A stretch of 64,000 nt of DNA from Streptomyces lienomycini (GCF_027947595.1 NZ_CP116257.1:4774001-4838000); one strand, 5' to 3'; shown: positions 8,715-17,580, numbered from the stretch's first letter. Notes: generated from the sequence alone by a model not told the origin. Numbers and translations: made by a program.

Positions 8715-9836
8715 CTACTCCCCGCCGGTGAACATCTTGATCAGACCGTGCGGCGCGTCGTCGCCGAACATCAGCGCGTGGAGTCGGGCCGCGTCGGCGG
8801 CCTCCGCCGCGCTGCGCGGGAACAGGTCCCGCTCGTACGCGGCGAGCGCCGCCTCCACCTGGCCGGGGTGCGCGGCGAGTGCCGTGCCGAGTTCCGCGCC
8901 GTCGTACATGGCCAGGTTGGCGCCCTCGCCGGACGGGGGCATGAGGTGGGCGGCGTCGCCGAGCAGGGTCACCCCCGGCACCCGCTCCCACCGGTGCGCG
9001 GCGGGGAGGGTGTGCAGGGGGCGCAGGACCGGGGCGGTGTCGGCGTCGGTGAGCAGCGCGGTCAGTTCCGGCGCCCAGCCGGCGAACTCCCGAGCCACCC
9101 GGGCGGTGGCCGCCGGGTCGGCGGGACCGATGCCGTCGAACCACTCCAGCGGCCTGCGCAGGGCCACGTAGGCGTGGAGGACCCCGCCGCTCTCCCGGTG
9201 GGCCTGAATCGCCCTGCCCGGCGCGAGCGCGAACATCGACCCGTCGCCGACCGCCTTGGCCGTGGCCGGATGCCTGGTGTCGGCGTCGAGCAGCCAGGTC
9301 TCGACGAACGACATGCCGACGTACTCGGGTACGGCGTCGGACAGCAGCGGCCGGACCCGGGACCACGCGCCGTCCGCGCCGACCAGCAGGCTCGTGAGGT
9401 GGGAGGTGCCGTCGGCGAAGGCCACCTCGTGGCGGCCCCCGCCGAGGGCGCGGACGGCGCTGACCTTGTGTCCCCAGCGGACGGTGCCCGTCGGGAGCGA
9501 GTCGAGCAGTGTCCGCCGCAGTTCGCCGCGCATCACCTCCGGGCGGCCGCCCGTGCCGTCGTCGCCCTCCTCGAACAGGACCGTCCCGTCCGGGGCGAGG
9601 GCCCGTGACGCCTGGCGGCCCTCCAGGACGAGAGCGCGGAACTCCTCGGTCAGGCGGGCGGCCCGCAGTGCGGGCTGCCCGTTGGTGTCGTGGATGTCGA
9701 GCATCCCGCCCTGTGCGCGCGCCTCGGGAGAGGACTCGGCCTCGTAGACGGTGGCCGGGATTCCGTGGACGTGCAGGACGCGGGCGAGCGTGAGGCCGCC
9801 GAGTCCGGCGCCGACGATCGTGACGTGTGTGGTCAT
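8715..9836 (-). CDS. FAD-dependent monooxygenase (PHBH/TetX-like class A)
   Basis: The 373-residue flavoprotein has TIVGAGLGGLTLARVL at residue 5 (GxGxxG). The middle LLVGADGAWSRVRPLL is the DG motif, and GDAAHLMPPSGEGANLAMYD is the GD motif contacting FAD ribityl. This is a class A aromatic hydroxylase or antibiotic-inactivating monooxygenase fold; the substrate is not predictable. ATG 9836 is preceded by GGAGGA at good spacing, so upstream in-frame codons were rejected. It diverges from a TetR gene with three shared operators, so its substrate or a related drug is probably the inducer. Confidence 0.88.
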   Translation of the reverse strand: MTTHVTIVGAGLGGLTLARVLHVHGIPATVYEAESSPEARAQGGMLDIHDTNGQPALRAARLTEEFRALVLEGRQASRALAPDGTVLFEEGDDGTGGRPEVMRGELRRTLLDSLPTGTVRWGHKVSAVRALGGGRHEVAFADGTSHLTSLLVGADGAWSRVRPLLSDAVPEYVGMSFVETWLLDADTRHPATAKAVGDGSMFALAPGRAIQAHRESGGVLHAYVALRRPLEWFDGIGPADPAATARVAREFAGWAPELTALLTDADTAPVLRPLHTLPAAHRWERVPGVTLLGDAAHLMPPSGEGANLAMYDGAELGTALAAHPGQVEAALAAYERDLFPRSAAEAADAARLHALMFGDDAPHGLIKMFTGGE

Positions 9837-9888
9837 GGCGCTTCCTCCGTGATCGTGGACCGCCGGGAGGGAATCCGGCGGACATCGA

Positions 9889-9905
9889 CTGGAACGGTGT
9901 TCCAG
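9889..9905. promoter_or_regulatory. TetR operator copy A
   Basis: CTGGAACGGTGTTCCAG, a near-perfect 17-bp palindrome, lies nearest the monooxygenase start. It shares the core TGGAAC-N3-GTTCCA with copies B and C. It probably overlaps the leftward promoter. Confidence 0.75.
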
Positions 9906-9915
9906 GGCTCTCAGG

Positions 9916-9932
9916 GTGGAACGCCGTTCCAC
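9916..9932. promoter_or_regulatory. TetR operator copy B
   Basis: GTGGAACGCCGTTCCAC, the middle copy, begins 27 bases after copy A and 28 before copy C. The even spacing places the sites about two and a half helical turns apart. Confidence 0.75.
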
Positions 9933-9943
9933 CGCATGTCAAG

Positions 9944-9960
9944 CTGGAACGGCGTTCCAG
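9944..9960. promoter_or_regulatory. TetR operator copy C in the tetR promoter
   Basis: CTGGAACGGCGTTCCAG, the third copy, is followed seven bases later by TAGGAT (9967-9972), which fits a Streptomyces -10. The operator therefore covers the likely -35/spacer of the tetR gene, the standard autorepression arrangement. A start point seven bases after TAGGAT would coincide with the tetR ATG at 9979. Confidence 0.72.
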
Positions 9961-9978
9961 GCGGTTTAGGATGACCGC

Positions 9979-10725
9979 ATGGCATCCAGGTCGCGCCGTC
10001 CGGAACGGCGGCAGGAACCCCTCTCGCGGGAGCGGATCGTCGGGGTCGCCGTCGAACTCCTCGACACGGTCGGAGAGCGCGGCCTCACCTTCCGCGCCCT
10101 GGCCGAGCGCCTCGCGACCGGCCCCGGGGCGATCTACTGGCACATCACGGGGAAGGCCGAACTGCTCGCCGCCGCCACGGACGCCGTCGTCGCCGCCGCC
10201 GTGAGCGCCGGTCCGGCCGGACCAACCGGGTCCGGCGGGTCCGCCGGGCCGACCGGGGCGGGGCCCTCGCCGCAGGACGCGATCCGCGCCGTCGCGCTCA
10301 ACCTGTTCGACGCGACCGAGGCGCACCCGTGGCTGGCCACGCAGCTCGCGACGCAGCTCTCCCGCACCCCCTGGGGGACGGTGGCGCCGCGCATCTTCGA
10401 GAGCCTCGGCCGGCAGGTCCGGGCGATGGACGTGCCGGAGGCCCACTGGTTCACGGCGTCCTCGGCGCTGATGCACTACATCCTCGGCGCCGCGGGCCAG
10501 AACGCCGTGAATGCCGAGGGCACGGACACCCCGGGGTCCGAGGTGGACCGGGACGAGTTCCTGGACACCGTGTCGACGGCGTGGGAAGGGCTCGATCCCG
10601 ACGACTACCCGTTCACCCGGGCCGTCGCGGACCAGGTGCGCGGCCATGACGACCGCGAGCAGTTCCTCGACGGGATCGCCCTCGTCCTGGCCGGCATCAC
10701 GGCGCTCCACTCTCCCGGCCGGTAG
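9979..10725 (+). CDS. TetR/AcrR-family regulator with TetR-type C-terminal domain
   Basis: The 248-residue product has an N-terminal helix-turn-helix (LTFRALAERLATGPGAIYWH, about residues 36-55) and a TetR_C-like ligand domain. A Gly/Pro/Ser/Thr-rich linker near residues 78-95 is an odd low-complexity insertion. It most likely represses itself and the divergent FAD monooxygenase through the three palindromes. The ATG at 9979 either uses the weak AGGA seven bases upstream or is translated leaderless. Confidence 0.9.
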   Translation: MASRSRRPERRQEPLSRERIVGVAVELLDTVGERGLTFRALAERLATGPGAIYWHITGKAELLAAATDAVVAAAVSAGPAGPTGSGGSAGPTGAGPSPQDAIRAVALNLFDATEAHPWLATQLATQLSRTPWGTVAPRIFESLGRQVRAMDVPEAHWFTASSALMHYILGAAGQNAVNAEGTDTPGSEVDRDEFLDTVSTAWEGLDPDDYPFTRAVADQVRGHDDREQFLDGIALVLAGITALHSPGR

Positions 10726-11022
10726 GGCCGGGCAGCGCCTCCCGCCCCCGAGGCGACCGTCGACGTGTGCGCCGTCTCACGCCTCCGACGGCTGCCCACG
10801 TTGCGTGGGTCACTGCACAAATGCCCCTTTCGCGGCCATGCTCTAGGTGAGCGACGTCGCCCGTAGTCCCGAAATGGCGTGCGCCGCCCTCGACTTGGTC
10901 GCGAGGCTCCGAAGTGGGCCCTGCCACAGCACTCGTGACGCATCCCCTTCCCCACCCGCACACCCGCACACCTGCACACCTGCACACCTGTTGAGCGCAG
11001 AACCCGTAGAAAGGTGCCGATC
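10726..11022. other. Intergenic region before the type III PKS
   Basis: No gene is supported here. The stretch holds the presumed PKS promoter and, at its right end, an 8-bp tandem repeat. A small inverted repeat (GCCTC/GAGGC) after the tetR stop could be a weak terminator. Confidence 0.5.
10953..10990. repeat. Tandem 8-bp repeat CACCYGCA
   Basis: Nearly five copies: two of CACCCGCA, then two of CACCTGCA and a truncated CACCTG. They end about 30 bases before the PKS start, in the probable 5' leader. Copy number could vary by slippage and alter leader length. Confidence 0.7.
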
Positions 11023-12207
11023 GTGGCCGCATACCTGTGCCCTCCCGCCGTCATACACGGCGAGCACTCCGTGGAGACCCGAGACATCGTGGCGGAAGTG
11101 CACGGCCGGCACCCGAACGCCCCGTGGGCGCCGCGGATCGACGGCATCGCGGCCAGTACGGGCATCGAGACCCGCGGCTGGATGCTCCCCCTGGAGACCG
11201 CCGTCGCGCCCGGCGCCGGGGGCGGACTGCGGTCCACCGGACGGGGGCCCGCCCGGGAGGCGCTGAGCCGCGAGGGGTTCACCGAGCAGGAAGTGGACCG
11301 CGCCGTCGCCGCCCTGGAGGCGGTGCCCGCGCCGCAGACCGTCCAGGAGCGCACCGCGCCGGCCTGGGAGGCCGTGCAGTCGTACGGGGAGCGTGCGGCA
11401 CGCGGTGCCCTGCAGATCGCCGGGCTGGACGTCGCGGACGTCGACTGCCTGATCACCAGCAACTCCACCACCCCGGCGCTGCCCGGCCTGGACGTCGCCC
11501 TGGCCAACCGGCTCCCGCTGCGCGGCGACGCCATGCTGCTGCCGGCCGCGCAGTGGGCCTGCGTGGCCGGGACCCGTTCCCTGGCGCTGGCGGCGGACCT
11601 CGTCGCGGCGGATCCCGACCGGGTGGTCCTGGTCGTGATCTCCGAGGCGCTCAGCACGACCTACCAGCCCGCGGACGACACCCTGGAGTCCCTGATCGTC
11701 AGGCTGCTGTTCGCGGACACCGCGGTCGCGGCCGTGGTCACGGGCCGCCCGAGGCCGGAGTCGGTGCTGCGACTGGACGCCGCCTGGCACCACACGCTGC
11801 CGGACACGCGGGACCTGCACCGTCTGGAGACGCGGGAGGACGGCACCCACTTCGTGATGGACCGGCGCGGGCCGCGCGCCGTACAGGACACGGTCACCGC
11901 GATGTGGGAGTGGCTCCGCGTCCGCTACCAGGACGACCCCGGCTCCTGGCACCCGGACCTCCTGCTCGCGCACCCCGGCGGCACCCGGGTGCTGGAGTAC
12001 ATGGAGCAGACGATGCCGCGGGAGTGGCCGTCGGGGCTGCTGGAGTACAGCCGGGACAGCTACACCAGCGGCAACCGCGGGGGCGCCGCCGTGTTCGACA
12101 TCCTGCGCCGGGCGCACGACGCCGGGCAGAAGGCGGGCAGCCGTGCCGTCCTGTACGCGGCGGCCCCCGGTCTGACGGCCACCGCGCTGGAAGGCGAGTG
12201 GCTGTAG
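11023..12207 (+). CDS. Type III polyketide synthase (chalcone/stilbene synthase-like)
   Basis: The 394-residue thiolase-fold enzyme would condense a starter CoA with malonyl-CoA units without ACP. The triad is in place: Cys about 180 in PAAQWACVAGTRSLALAA, His about 317 in LLLAHPGGTRVLE and Asn about 351 in SGNRGGAAVFDIL. Spacings resemble bacterial RppA/Gcs enzymes. GTG 11023 has GAAAGG at proper distance; GTG 11014 touches that site and was rejected. No cytochrome P450, methyltransferase or quinone monooxygenase partner is adjacent, though a FAD monooxygenase lies 1.2 kb upstream on the other strand. Product (pyrone, resorcinol or naphthalene) cannot be predicted by eye. Confidence 0.88.
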   Translation: MAAYLCPPAVIHGEHSVETRDIVAEVHGRHPNAPWAPRIDGIAASTGIETRGWMLPLETAVAPGAGGGLRSTGRGPAREALSREGFTEQEVDRAVAALEAVPAPQTVQERTAPAWEAVQSYGERAARGALQIAGLDVADVDCLITSNSTTPALPGLDVALANRLPLRGDAMLLPAAQWACVAGTRSLALAADLVAADPDRVVLVVISEALSTTYQPADDTLESLIVRLLFADTAVAAVVTGRPRPESVLRLDAAWHHTLPDTRDLHRLETREDGTHFVMDRRGPRAVQDTVTAMWEWLRVRYQDDPGSWHPDLLLAHPGGTRVLEYMEQTMPREWPSGLLEYSRDSYTSGNRGGAAVFDILRRAHDAGQKAGSRAVLYAAAPGLTATALEGEWL

Positions 12208-12429
12208 GGCGGTCCCCTCGCCGCCCGGCCCGCCGTGATCGGCCGGACGCGCACCGGATCCCGGCACCCGTCACTGTCCGCGTTCACCGCACGATCCGCT
12301 GGTGTGGGCGAAGCGTCCCCGCGTGTTATTGAATGGGAGGTGCGGCCGGGATTCCCGAGGCCCGCCGCACCGGTTCGGGTACGGCCCCGGCAGTGTCCCG
12401 GGGGTTGGCGAGCGAGCTGAGGGAGCCGC

Positions 12430-14589
12430 ATGGACTCCACACCCTCCCCATCGTCCTCGTCGCCGTTCAACCTGGTCAGCAGCGCCCTGGGTCGGTACAT
12501 CCCGCTCGGCGCAACGGCACCGGCCGATTCCGCCGAGTCCCGCGACGATCCCACCGGCCCTCCATCGGAATACGACGATCCGCCGGCGGGCCGCCAGGAG
12601 CAGATCCTCGGGGCGATCGCTCTGGACCGGGAGCTGAAGGTCACCCGCTGCAATCTCGAGGCGCCCGTCTTCGCCGGCCTGAACGCCGAACCCGGGAGCC
12701 CGTTCGTCGATCTGCTGCCCCGGGGGGACGTACCGACGGTCACCCGGCGGTTGCGCCAGGTCCTGGAGACCGGGGAGGCGCACGTCGCCCGGGTCCAGCG
12801 CCTGCGGCGCGACGACGGGTCGGAACTGGTCGTCTCGATCAGCATCCTGCCCGCGGCGGCGCCCCAGGAGGGCCTGACGGTCTCCGTGATCGCCATGGCC
12901 AGGCGACTGCACCTGTACGCCGCCGAGACCGCGATCGGCACCTCGCTGGACATCGGCGAGACCGCGCAGTCCCTCGCCGAGTCCCTGCTGGCCTGGGGGG
13001 ACGTGGCCGCCATCGACCTCGACTTCGCGGTGTGGACGGGCGAGGGGGTCACCGAGCGGGCGCAGCGGCGTATCCGGCTGCGGCGGGCGGCCCTGGTGCC
13101 GGACCGGGCGTGGCCCGAAGGCTACGTGACCCTGGGCGACGACCTTCCCGGCGACGCCAGCCGCCTCCTGTCGCAAGCGATACGGCGTGCCGACGCCCCG
13201 CAGTCCATCGTCATACCCGACCGGAAGGCGATCGAGCGCGTACTGGGGAGCCCGCGGCTGGTACGTGCCCTGGTGCCCGGGGACCGCGCGGCGGGTGTGG
13301 CGTGCGTACCGCTGATCCTGGACGGCGACCCGCCCGTCGTCCTGGGCGTGGCGGAGGTCTGGCGGCGGGCGGACCGTCCCTTCGCCGACAGCGAGCTGTT
13401 CGACCTGCAGGAACTGGTGGCCAGAACCTCCCACCACGTGGACCTGGCCCGCCAGCACCAGCGCGAGCACACCCAGGTACTGGCCCTGCAGCGCCGGCTG
13501 CTGCCGCGGCCCGGTGGCGGCACCGTGCAGACGGCCAGCGTCTACCAGCCCGCCACCCCCGACAGCGCGGGCGTCGGCGGCGACTGGGTGAACAGCTTCC
13601 CGCTGCCGGACGGCCGCACCGCGCTGGTCGTCGGCGATGTCGTGGGGCACGGTCTGGGGGCCGCGGCGACCATGGGCCAGCTGAGCATGGAGGCCCGCGC
13701 GCTGCTGTCCGCGGGGCTGGCGCCCGACGAGGTGCTGGAGCATCTCGACAAGACCGTGACGCTGCTGGACGACGCGGAGTCCGGGTTGACGGCCGGCTAC
13801 AGCGCTCTCGGATCGACCTGCTGCATCGCCGTATACGACCCGGTCAGCCACCGGGTGGCACTGTCCAGCGCGGGCCACCTCCCCCCGATCCTGGTGACGC
13901 CCGACGGACGTGCCGGCCCGCTCGCGATCCGCCCGCACCCCGGTCTGGGCGCCGAGTTCGCACTGCGGGAGCCGTTCGACGTGCACACGTTCGAGGCAGC
14001 CCCGGGCTCCCTGCTCACCCTCTACACCGACGGCCTGGTCGAGGATCCGGCGTTGTCGATCGACGAGGGCATCGGCAGGCTCGCGGACGCGGTGGCCAGG
14101 GTGCACCCCTGGGACACGCTGCACCAGGCCGCACGGCGGGTGGTGACCGAGGTGATGCCGACGCACCAGCGCGACGACGTGACCCTGCTGCTCGCGCGCA
14201 TGATCGGCTACCGCAAGGGAGACACCGCGACCTGGCGGCTGCCCGCCCGGGGCGACGCGGCCGCCCGGGCCCGCGCGCTGGTCTTCCCGGTGCTGCGGCA
14301 GTGGGGGATCAGGGACAGCACCCGGGACAGTGTGCTGCTCCTGGTCAGCGAGCTGGTCACCAACGCGGTCCGCTTCGCGGGCGGACCCATCACGGTACGG
14401 CTGATCAGAGCCGGTCCCGGCCTGCTGTGCGAGGTCGGTGACACCGGCAACGGCAGGCCGCGGCTGGGCCGGGGCGAACCCCTCGACGACGGCGGCCGGG
14501 GCCTGCGCATCGTGCACCGGCTCACCACCCGGTGGGGGGTGCGGTGGACGGACACCGGCAAGGTGGTCTGGGCGGAGGTCGTGCGGTGA
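12430..14589 (+). CDS. PAS-GAF-PP2C(SpoIIE)-HATPase regulatory protein phosphatase
   Basis: The 719-residue cytosolic regulator has, in order, a Ser/Pro-rich N-terminus and a PAS-like domain (about 55-160, ILGAIALDRELKVTRCN). A GAF-like domain follows (about 175-350), then a SpoIIE-type PP2C phosphatase (about 375-590: GGDWVNSFPLPDGRTALVVG, DVVGHGLGAAATMGQLS, FLYTDG-type LTLYTDGLVED, QRDDVTLLLA). It ends in a RsbW-like histidine-kinase-fold domain (about 600-719: LLLVSELVTNAVRFAGGP, N-box). This combines anti-sigma-factor kinase-like and phosphatase modules in one chain, a common Streptomyces design for partner-switching control. The start follows GAGGGAG. Its anti-anti-sigma partner is not visible here. 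Confidence 0.9.
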   Translation: MDSTPSPSSSSPFNLVSSALGRYIPLGATAPADSAESRDDPTGPPSEYDDPPAGRQEQILGAIALDRELKVTRCNLEAPVFAGLNAEPGSPFVDLLPRGDVPTVTRRLRQVLETGEAHVARVQRLRRDDGSELVVSISILPAAAPQEGLTVSVIAMARRLHLYAAETAIGTSLDIGETAQSLAESLLAWGDVAAIDLDFAVWTGEGVTERAQRRIRLRRAALVPDRAWPEGYVTLGDDLPGDASRLLSQAIRRADAPQSIVIPDRKAIERVLGSPRLVRALVPGDRAAGVACVPLILDGDPPVVLGVAEVWRRADRPFADSELFDLQELVARTSHHVDLARQHQREHTQVLALQRRLLPRPGGGTVQTASVYQPATPDSAGVGGDWVNSFPLPDGRTALVVGDVVGHGLGAAATMGQLSMEARALLSAGLAPDEVLEHLDKTVTLLDDAESGLTAGYSALGSTCCIAVYDPVSHRVALSSAGHLPPILVTPDGRAGPLAIRPHPGLGAEFALREPFDVHTFEAAPGSLLTLYTDGLVEDPALSIDEGIGRLADAVARVHPWDTLHQAARRVVTEVMPTHQRDDVTLLLARMIGYRKGDTATWRLPARGDAAARARALVFPVLRQWGIRDSTRDSVLLLVSELVTNAVRFAGGPITVRLIRAGPGLLCEVGDTGNGRPRLGRGEPLDDGGRGLRIVHRLTTRWGVRWTDTGKVVWAEVVR

Positions 14590-14688
14590 CCCGGCCGCGG
14601 GCCCGTCGTTCCACCGCGCGAGGGGAACCGGCGGCCGGCGCACGACGTCCCTCGGGGCACAAGATCGCCAGTGACCCGAGGACTCGAC

Positions 14689-15315
14689 ATGACCGACACG
14701 GCAACCCGATACCTCTACCTGGTCCGGCACGGCGAGGCATCGGCGGACGAGAGCGGACTGACCGACACCGGTCGACGCCAGGCCACCCTCCTGGGCCGAC
14801 GCCTGCGAGGCACCCCCTTCACCGCCGTGCACCACGGCCCCCTGCCACGGGCGGAGCAGACCGCACGACTCATCGCCGACGAACTGGAGGGGGTAACCCC
14901 GCGCGTCTCGGAGGCCGCCGGTGACTACGTGCCCCACGTGCCGGAGCGGGCCGAACTCCCGGCCGAGTCGGCGGACTTCTTCCTCGACTTCCTCTCCGGC
15001 GCCACCGCCGAGGAGCGAGAGCAGGGGCCAAGGCTCGCCCGCGAGGCGCTGCGCCGCTTCACCGGGGCGGTGACGGACGGCGACGAGGACCGCCACGAAC
15101 TGGTCGTCACCCACAACTTCCTCGTCGCCTGGCTCGTCCGGGACGCCCTGCACGCGCCGAACTGGCGGTGGCTCGGCCTCAACCACGGCAACGCGGCACT
15201 CACGGTCATCCGCTACGCACCCGGCCGCCCCGCCTCCGTCCTCGTCTCCAACGACATGCGGCACCTGCCCACCGAGCTGCGCTGGACGGGCTTTCCGCCC
15301 GAACTGCACATCTGA
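14689..15315 (+). CDS. Histidine phosphatase superfamily protein
   Basis: Phosphoglycerate-mutase-fold phosphatase of 208 residues. The catalytic RHG is in YLYLVRHGEASADESGLTD at the N-terminus; the second catalytic His is in ELVVTHNFLVAWLVRDAL. HHGPLPRAEQTARLIA matches the conserved Arg-containing helix. ATG 14689 is chosen since CGAGGA lies six bases before it; GTG 14671 is possible. It is about 100 bases after the PP2C gene. The substrate is unknown; SixA-like or general phosphomonoesterase roles fit equally. Confidence 0.87.
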   Translation: MTDTATRYLYLVRHGEASADESGLTDTGRRQATLLGRRLRGTPFTAVHHGPLPRAEQTARLIADELEGVTPRVSEAAGDYVPHVPERAELPAESADFFLDFLSGATAEEREQGPRLAREALRRFTGAVTDGDEDRHELVVTHNFLVAWLVRDALHAPNWRWLGLNHGNAALTVIRYAPGRPASVLVSNDMRHLPTELRWTGFPPELHI

Positions 15316-15343
15316 CGCGGTGCCGGGCCAAAGCCTGTGACAC

Positions 15344-16126
15344 TCACCTGTGGGTGATCCGGATCTTGGACTGGCCGTGCGGGAGTGCCTCCCAGTCGTC
15401 CATGAAGCGTGCCGCGAGGCCGTGTTCGGCGGCCAGGGCGATCAGCGTCTCGGTGCGGTAGTAGAAGTCCTCGTGCAGAACGTGGTGTTCCTCGCCCTCC
15501 GTGCGGTCGAAGGTGAAGTCGAACCAGCCGCCGGGCGCGAGGACGCGGCCGACGTGGGCGAAGCACTCCTCGATCACCGGGAGCGGCGAGTGCGAGAACA
15601 CGCTGTGCGCGTGCACCACGTCGAAGCGGCCCTCCGGCAGGAAGCCCAGCGTGAGGTCGCGCACCGGCGTCAACGTGGGCAACCGGTCCTGCAGTTCCTG
15701 TGTCCTGAGGGTCTCCTGCGCGGCGAACAGGATGTCGGGGGAGATGTCGACGCCGTGGTAGTTCCCGGGGTCCAGGTAGTCGATGAAGCGCCATCCCGCC
15801 CGCAGGTTGCCGCAGCCGATCTCCAGCATCCGATGCCGCGGGCTCAGACCGTGGCGCCGCAGGTAGTCGAACTGCATCGCCCCGAGCGCCAGCCACCGCT
15901 CCCTGCTGCGACTGCCCACGGCGGCGTCCGGGTCACGGCGGGTGTCCGAGCTCATGACCGCCCGGTAGTAGGCGACGTGGTCGGGTGAGCGGTGGCGCAG
16001 CCAGGCGTCCCGAACGGTGCGGCGCACGTGCCGCGGCACCCGGCCGGGGTGGCGCAGCACGTAGGACACGCGATGGCCGAGGGACGCGCGGTTGGCTGTG
16101 AGGTTCTTCGGCGTGGAGGTGGGCAT
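15344..16126 (-). CDS. Class I SAM-dependent methyltransferase
   Basis: The 260-residue product has the Rossmann motif HRMLEIGCGNLRAGWRFIDY, then YHGVDISPDIL (motif II), FDVVHAHSVFSH (motif IV) and RVLAPGGWFDFTF (motif V). A basic N-terminus (RRHPGRVPRHVRR-like) precedes the fold. It resembles methyltransferases that modify glycans or small metabolites; I cannot name a substrate. It is convergent with the phosphatase gene, with only 28 bases between. Confidence 0.8.
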   Translation of the reverse strand: MPTSTPKNLTANRASLGHRVSYVLRHPGRVPRHVRRTVRDAWLRHRSPDHVAYYRAVMSSDTRRDPDAAVGSRSRERWLALGAMQFDYLRRHGLSPRHRMLEIGCGNLRAGWRFIDYLDPGNYHGVDISPDILFAAQETLRTQELQDRLPTLTPVRDLTLGFLPEGRFDVVHAHSVFSHSPLPVIEECFAHVGRVLAPGGWFDFTFDRTEGEEHHVLHEDFYYRTETLIALAAEHGLAARFMDDWEALPHGQSKIRITHR

Positions 16127-16326
16127 GAGGTGCTCGTTCCCGGTAGGAGTCGTCTTCCCGAAGTGTCGTCGGGCCCGCTGCCGGGGACGTCGGACGTGCG
16201 GTCGCCCCGAGGGGGTCGTCGCGGGTCATGCCGAGGTCAGCCGATCGGATGATGTGGCACATGCGACGCACTTGTACATGTGGTCAGGCAGGGAAACGAC
16301 AAGGTGAAGGGGAGAGGGAAGCGGAC

Positions 16327-17580
16327 GTGGTGGAGCGAGGCGGCACACACCCGGACCCGGACGCGGACCCGGGAGCCCGTCGGCTGACGATCGCCGTGCG
16401 GACCGCGTTCGTGTTGTTGCTGGGCGGCGCGATCGCCCGGCTGCTGACCCATGGTCCCGCCGACGGCGCTCGCACCGGCTGGGTGCTCGCACTGTTCCTC
16501 GTCTTCGGCGCCCTCTGTCTCTTCGGACGGCTCGGGGCACCCGGACCCCGGTACGGCGAGCGCCCGACCGCCCGGCACCTGCTGTGGCTCGGCACCGTGC
16601 TCACGCTCTGGCTGGTGCTGCTGACTCTCGAACCGAGCGCCACCTGGTGCACCATGCCCCTGTTGTTCACCGGGCTGCACCAGTTGCCGGTGCGGCTCGC
16701 GGTACCGCTCGCGGCCGTGGTCGTCGCGCTCGTGGTCGTCTCCGAAGTGCGGGTGTCCACCGGCGATTTCAATCCGAACCTGGTACTCGCCCCGGTCGCC
16801 CTGGGCACGGTCGCCACGGCCGTCCTCGTCCACGGCAGGCAACTGGCCGTCCGGCAGCGGCGGCTGATCGACGACCTGACCCGTACCCGGGACGACCTGG
16901 CGGCCACCGAACACTACGCGGGTGCCCTGGCCGAACGTCAGCGGCTGTCCGCGGAGATCCACGACACCCTCGCCCAGAGCCTGTCCAGCCAGCAGATGCT
17001 GCTCCAGGCCGCGCAGCGCCACTGGCGCACCGCCCCCGACGCCGCGCTGGCTCACGTACGGGACGCCGCCGACACCGCCGACCGGGCGCTGGCGGAGGTC
17101 CGCCGGTTCGTCGGCGACCTCACCCCGCTCGACCTCGCCGAGAACTCCCTCGTACAGGCACTGCGCGGCCTCGCGGAACGAAGCGGCACTCCGGGGCCTG
17201 CCGTCGAGTTCCGCCTGGACACCGCGCCCGGTGCGCCCTCCCCCGTGCCCGGGCGGGTCGAGGCGGCGCTCCTGCGGGTGACGCAGCAGGCACTGGCCAA
17301 CGCGCGGGAACACTCCGGTGCGGAGCGGGTCGTCATCACCCTGACCTGTCTGGAGGACGTCGTCACCGTGGACATCGCCGACGACGGCGACGGCTTCGAC
17401 GCGCGCCGGCCGGCGCGCGTCAGTCGGGCCTCCGGCCGCGGCCAGGGCCTTCCCGGCATGCGGAGGCGGGCGCAACGGGCCGGTGGGGCGCTCACCGTCG
17501 AGTCGGCGCCCGGCGAGGGCGCCGTGGTGTCGATGTCCGTACCGCTGGTCGCGGACGGTCCCAGGAGGCAGGCACCGTGA
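16327..17580 (+). CDS. Two-component sensor histidine kinase, NarL/HisKA_3 type
   Basis: Membrane kinase of 417 residues. The N-terminal half has four to six hydrophobic spans (about 20-175). The dimerisation and phosphoacceptor motif RQRLSAEIHDTLAQSLSSQQ is near the middle, and the C-terminal HATPase domain has QQALANAREHSGAE (N box), DIADDGDGFDA (G1) and GQGLPGMRRRAQ (G2). GTG 16327 is preceded by a GGAGAGGG ribosome site; the long upstream in-frame region was rejected for its non-coding composition. It overlaps the response regulator by GTGA, so the two are translationally coupled. Confidence 0.9.
   Translation: MVERGGTHPDPDADPGARRLTIAVRTAFVLLLGGAIARLLTHGPADGARTGWVLALFLVFGALCLFGRLGAPGPRYGERPTARHLLWLGTVLTLWLVLLTLEPSATWCTMPLLFTGLHQLPVRLAVPLAAVVVALVVVSEVRVSTGDFNPNLVLAPVALGTVATAVLVHGRQLAVRQRRLIDDLTRTRDDLAATEHYAGALAERQRLSAEIHDTLAQSLSSQQMLLQAAQRHWRTAPDAALAHVRDAADTADRALAEVRRFVGDLTPLDLAENSLVQALRGLAERSGTPGPAVEFRLDTAPGAPSPVPGRVEAALLRVTQQALANAREHSGAERVVITLTCLEDVVTVDIADDGDGFDARRPARVSRASGRGQGLPGMRRRAQRAGGALTVESAPGEGAVVSMSVPLVADGPRRQAP

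Noticed and set aside
10726..10852. Possible promoter TGCACA...ATGCTC before the PKS
   Set aside because: Neither hexamer is close enough to consensus, and spacing is uncertain.
12340..12400. Sigma-B-type promoter (GGGTAC) before the PP2C gene
   Set aside because: GGGTAC is present at about 12377 but no GTTT-type -35 lies at 14-16 bases; the nearest candidate is 22 away.
12271..15309. 1012-residue - strand frame opposite the PP2C and phosphatase genes
   Set aside because: Antisense shadow of genes with full sets of catalytic motifs; composition (Gln/Arg/Gly/His-rich) is typical of shadows.
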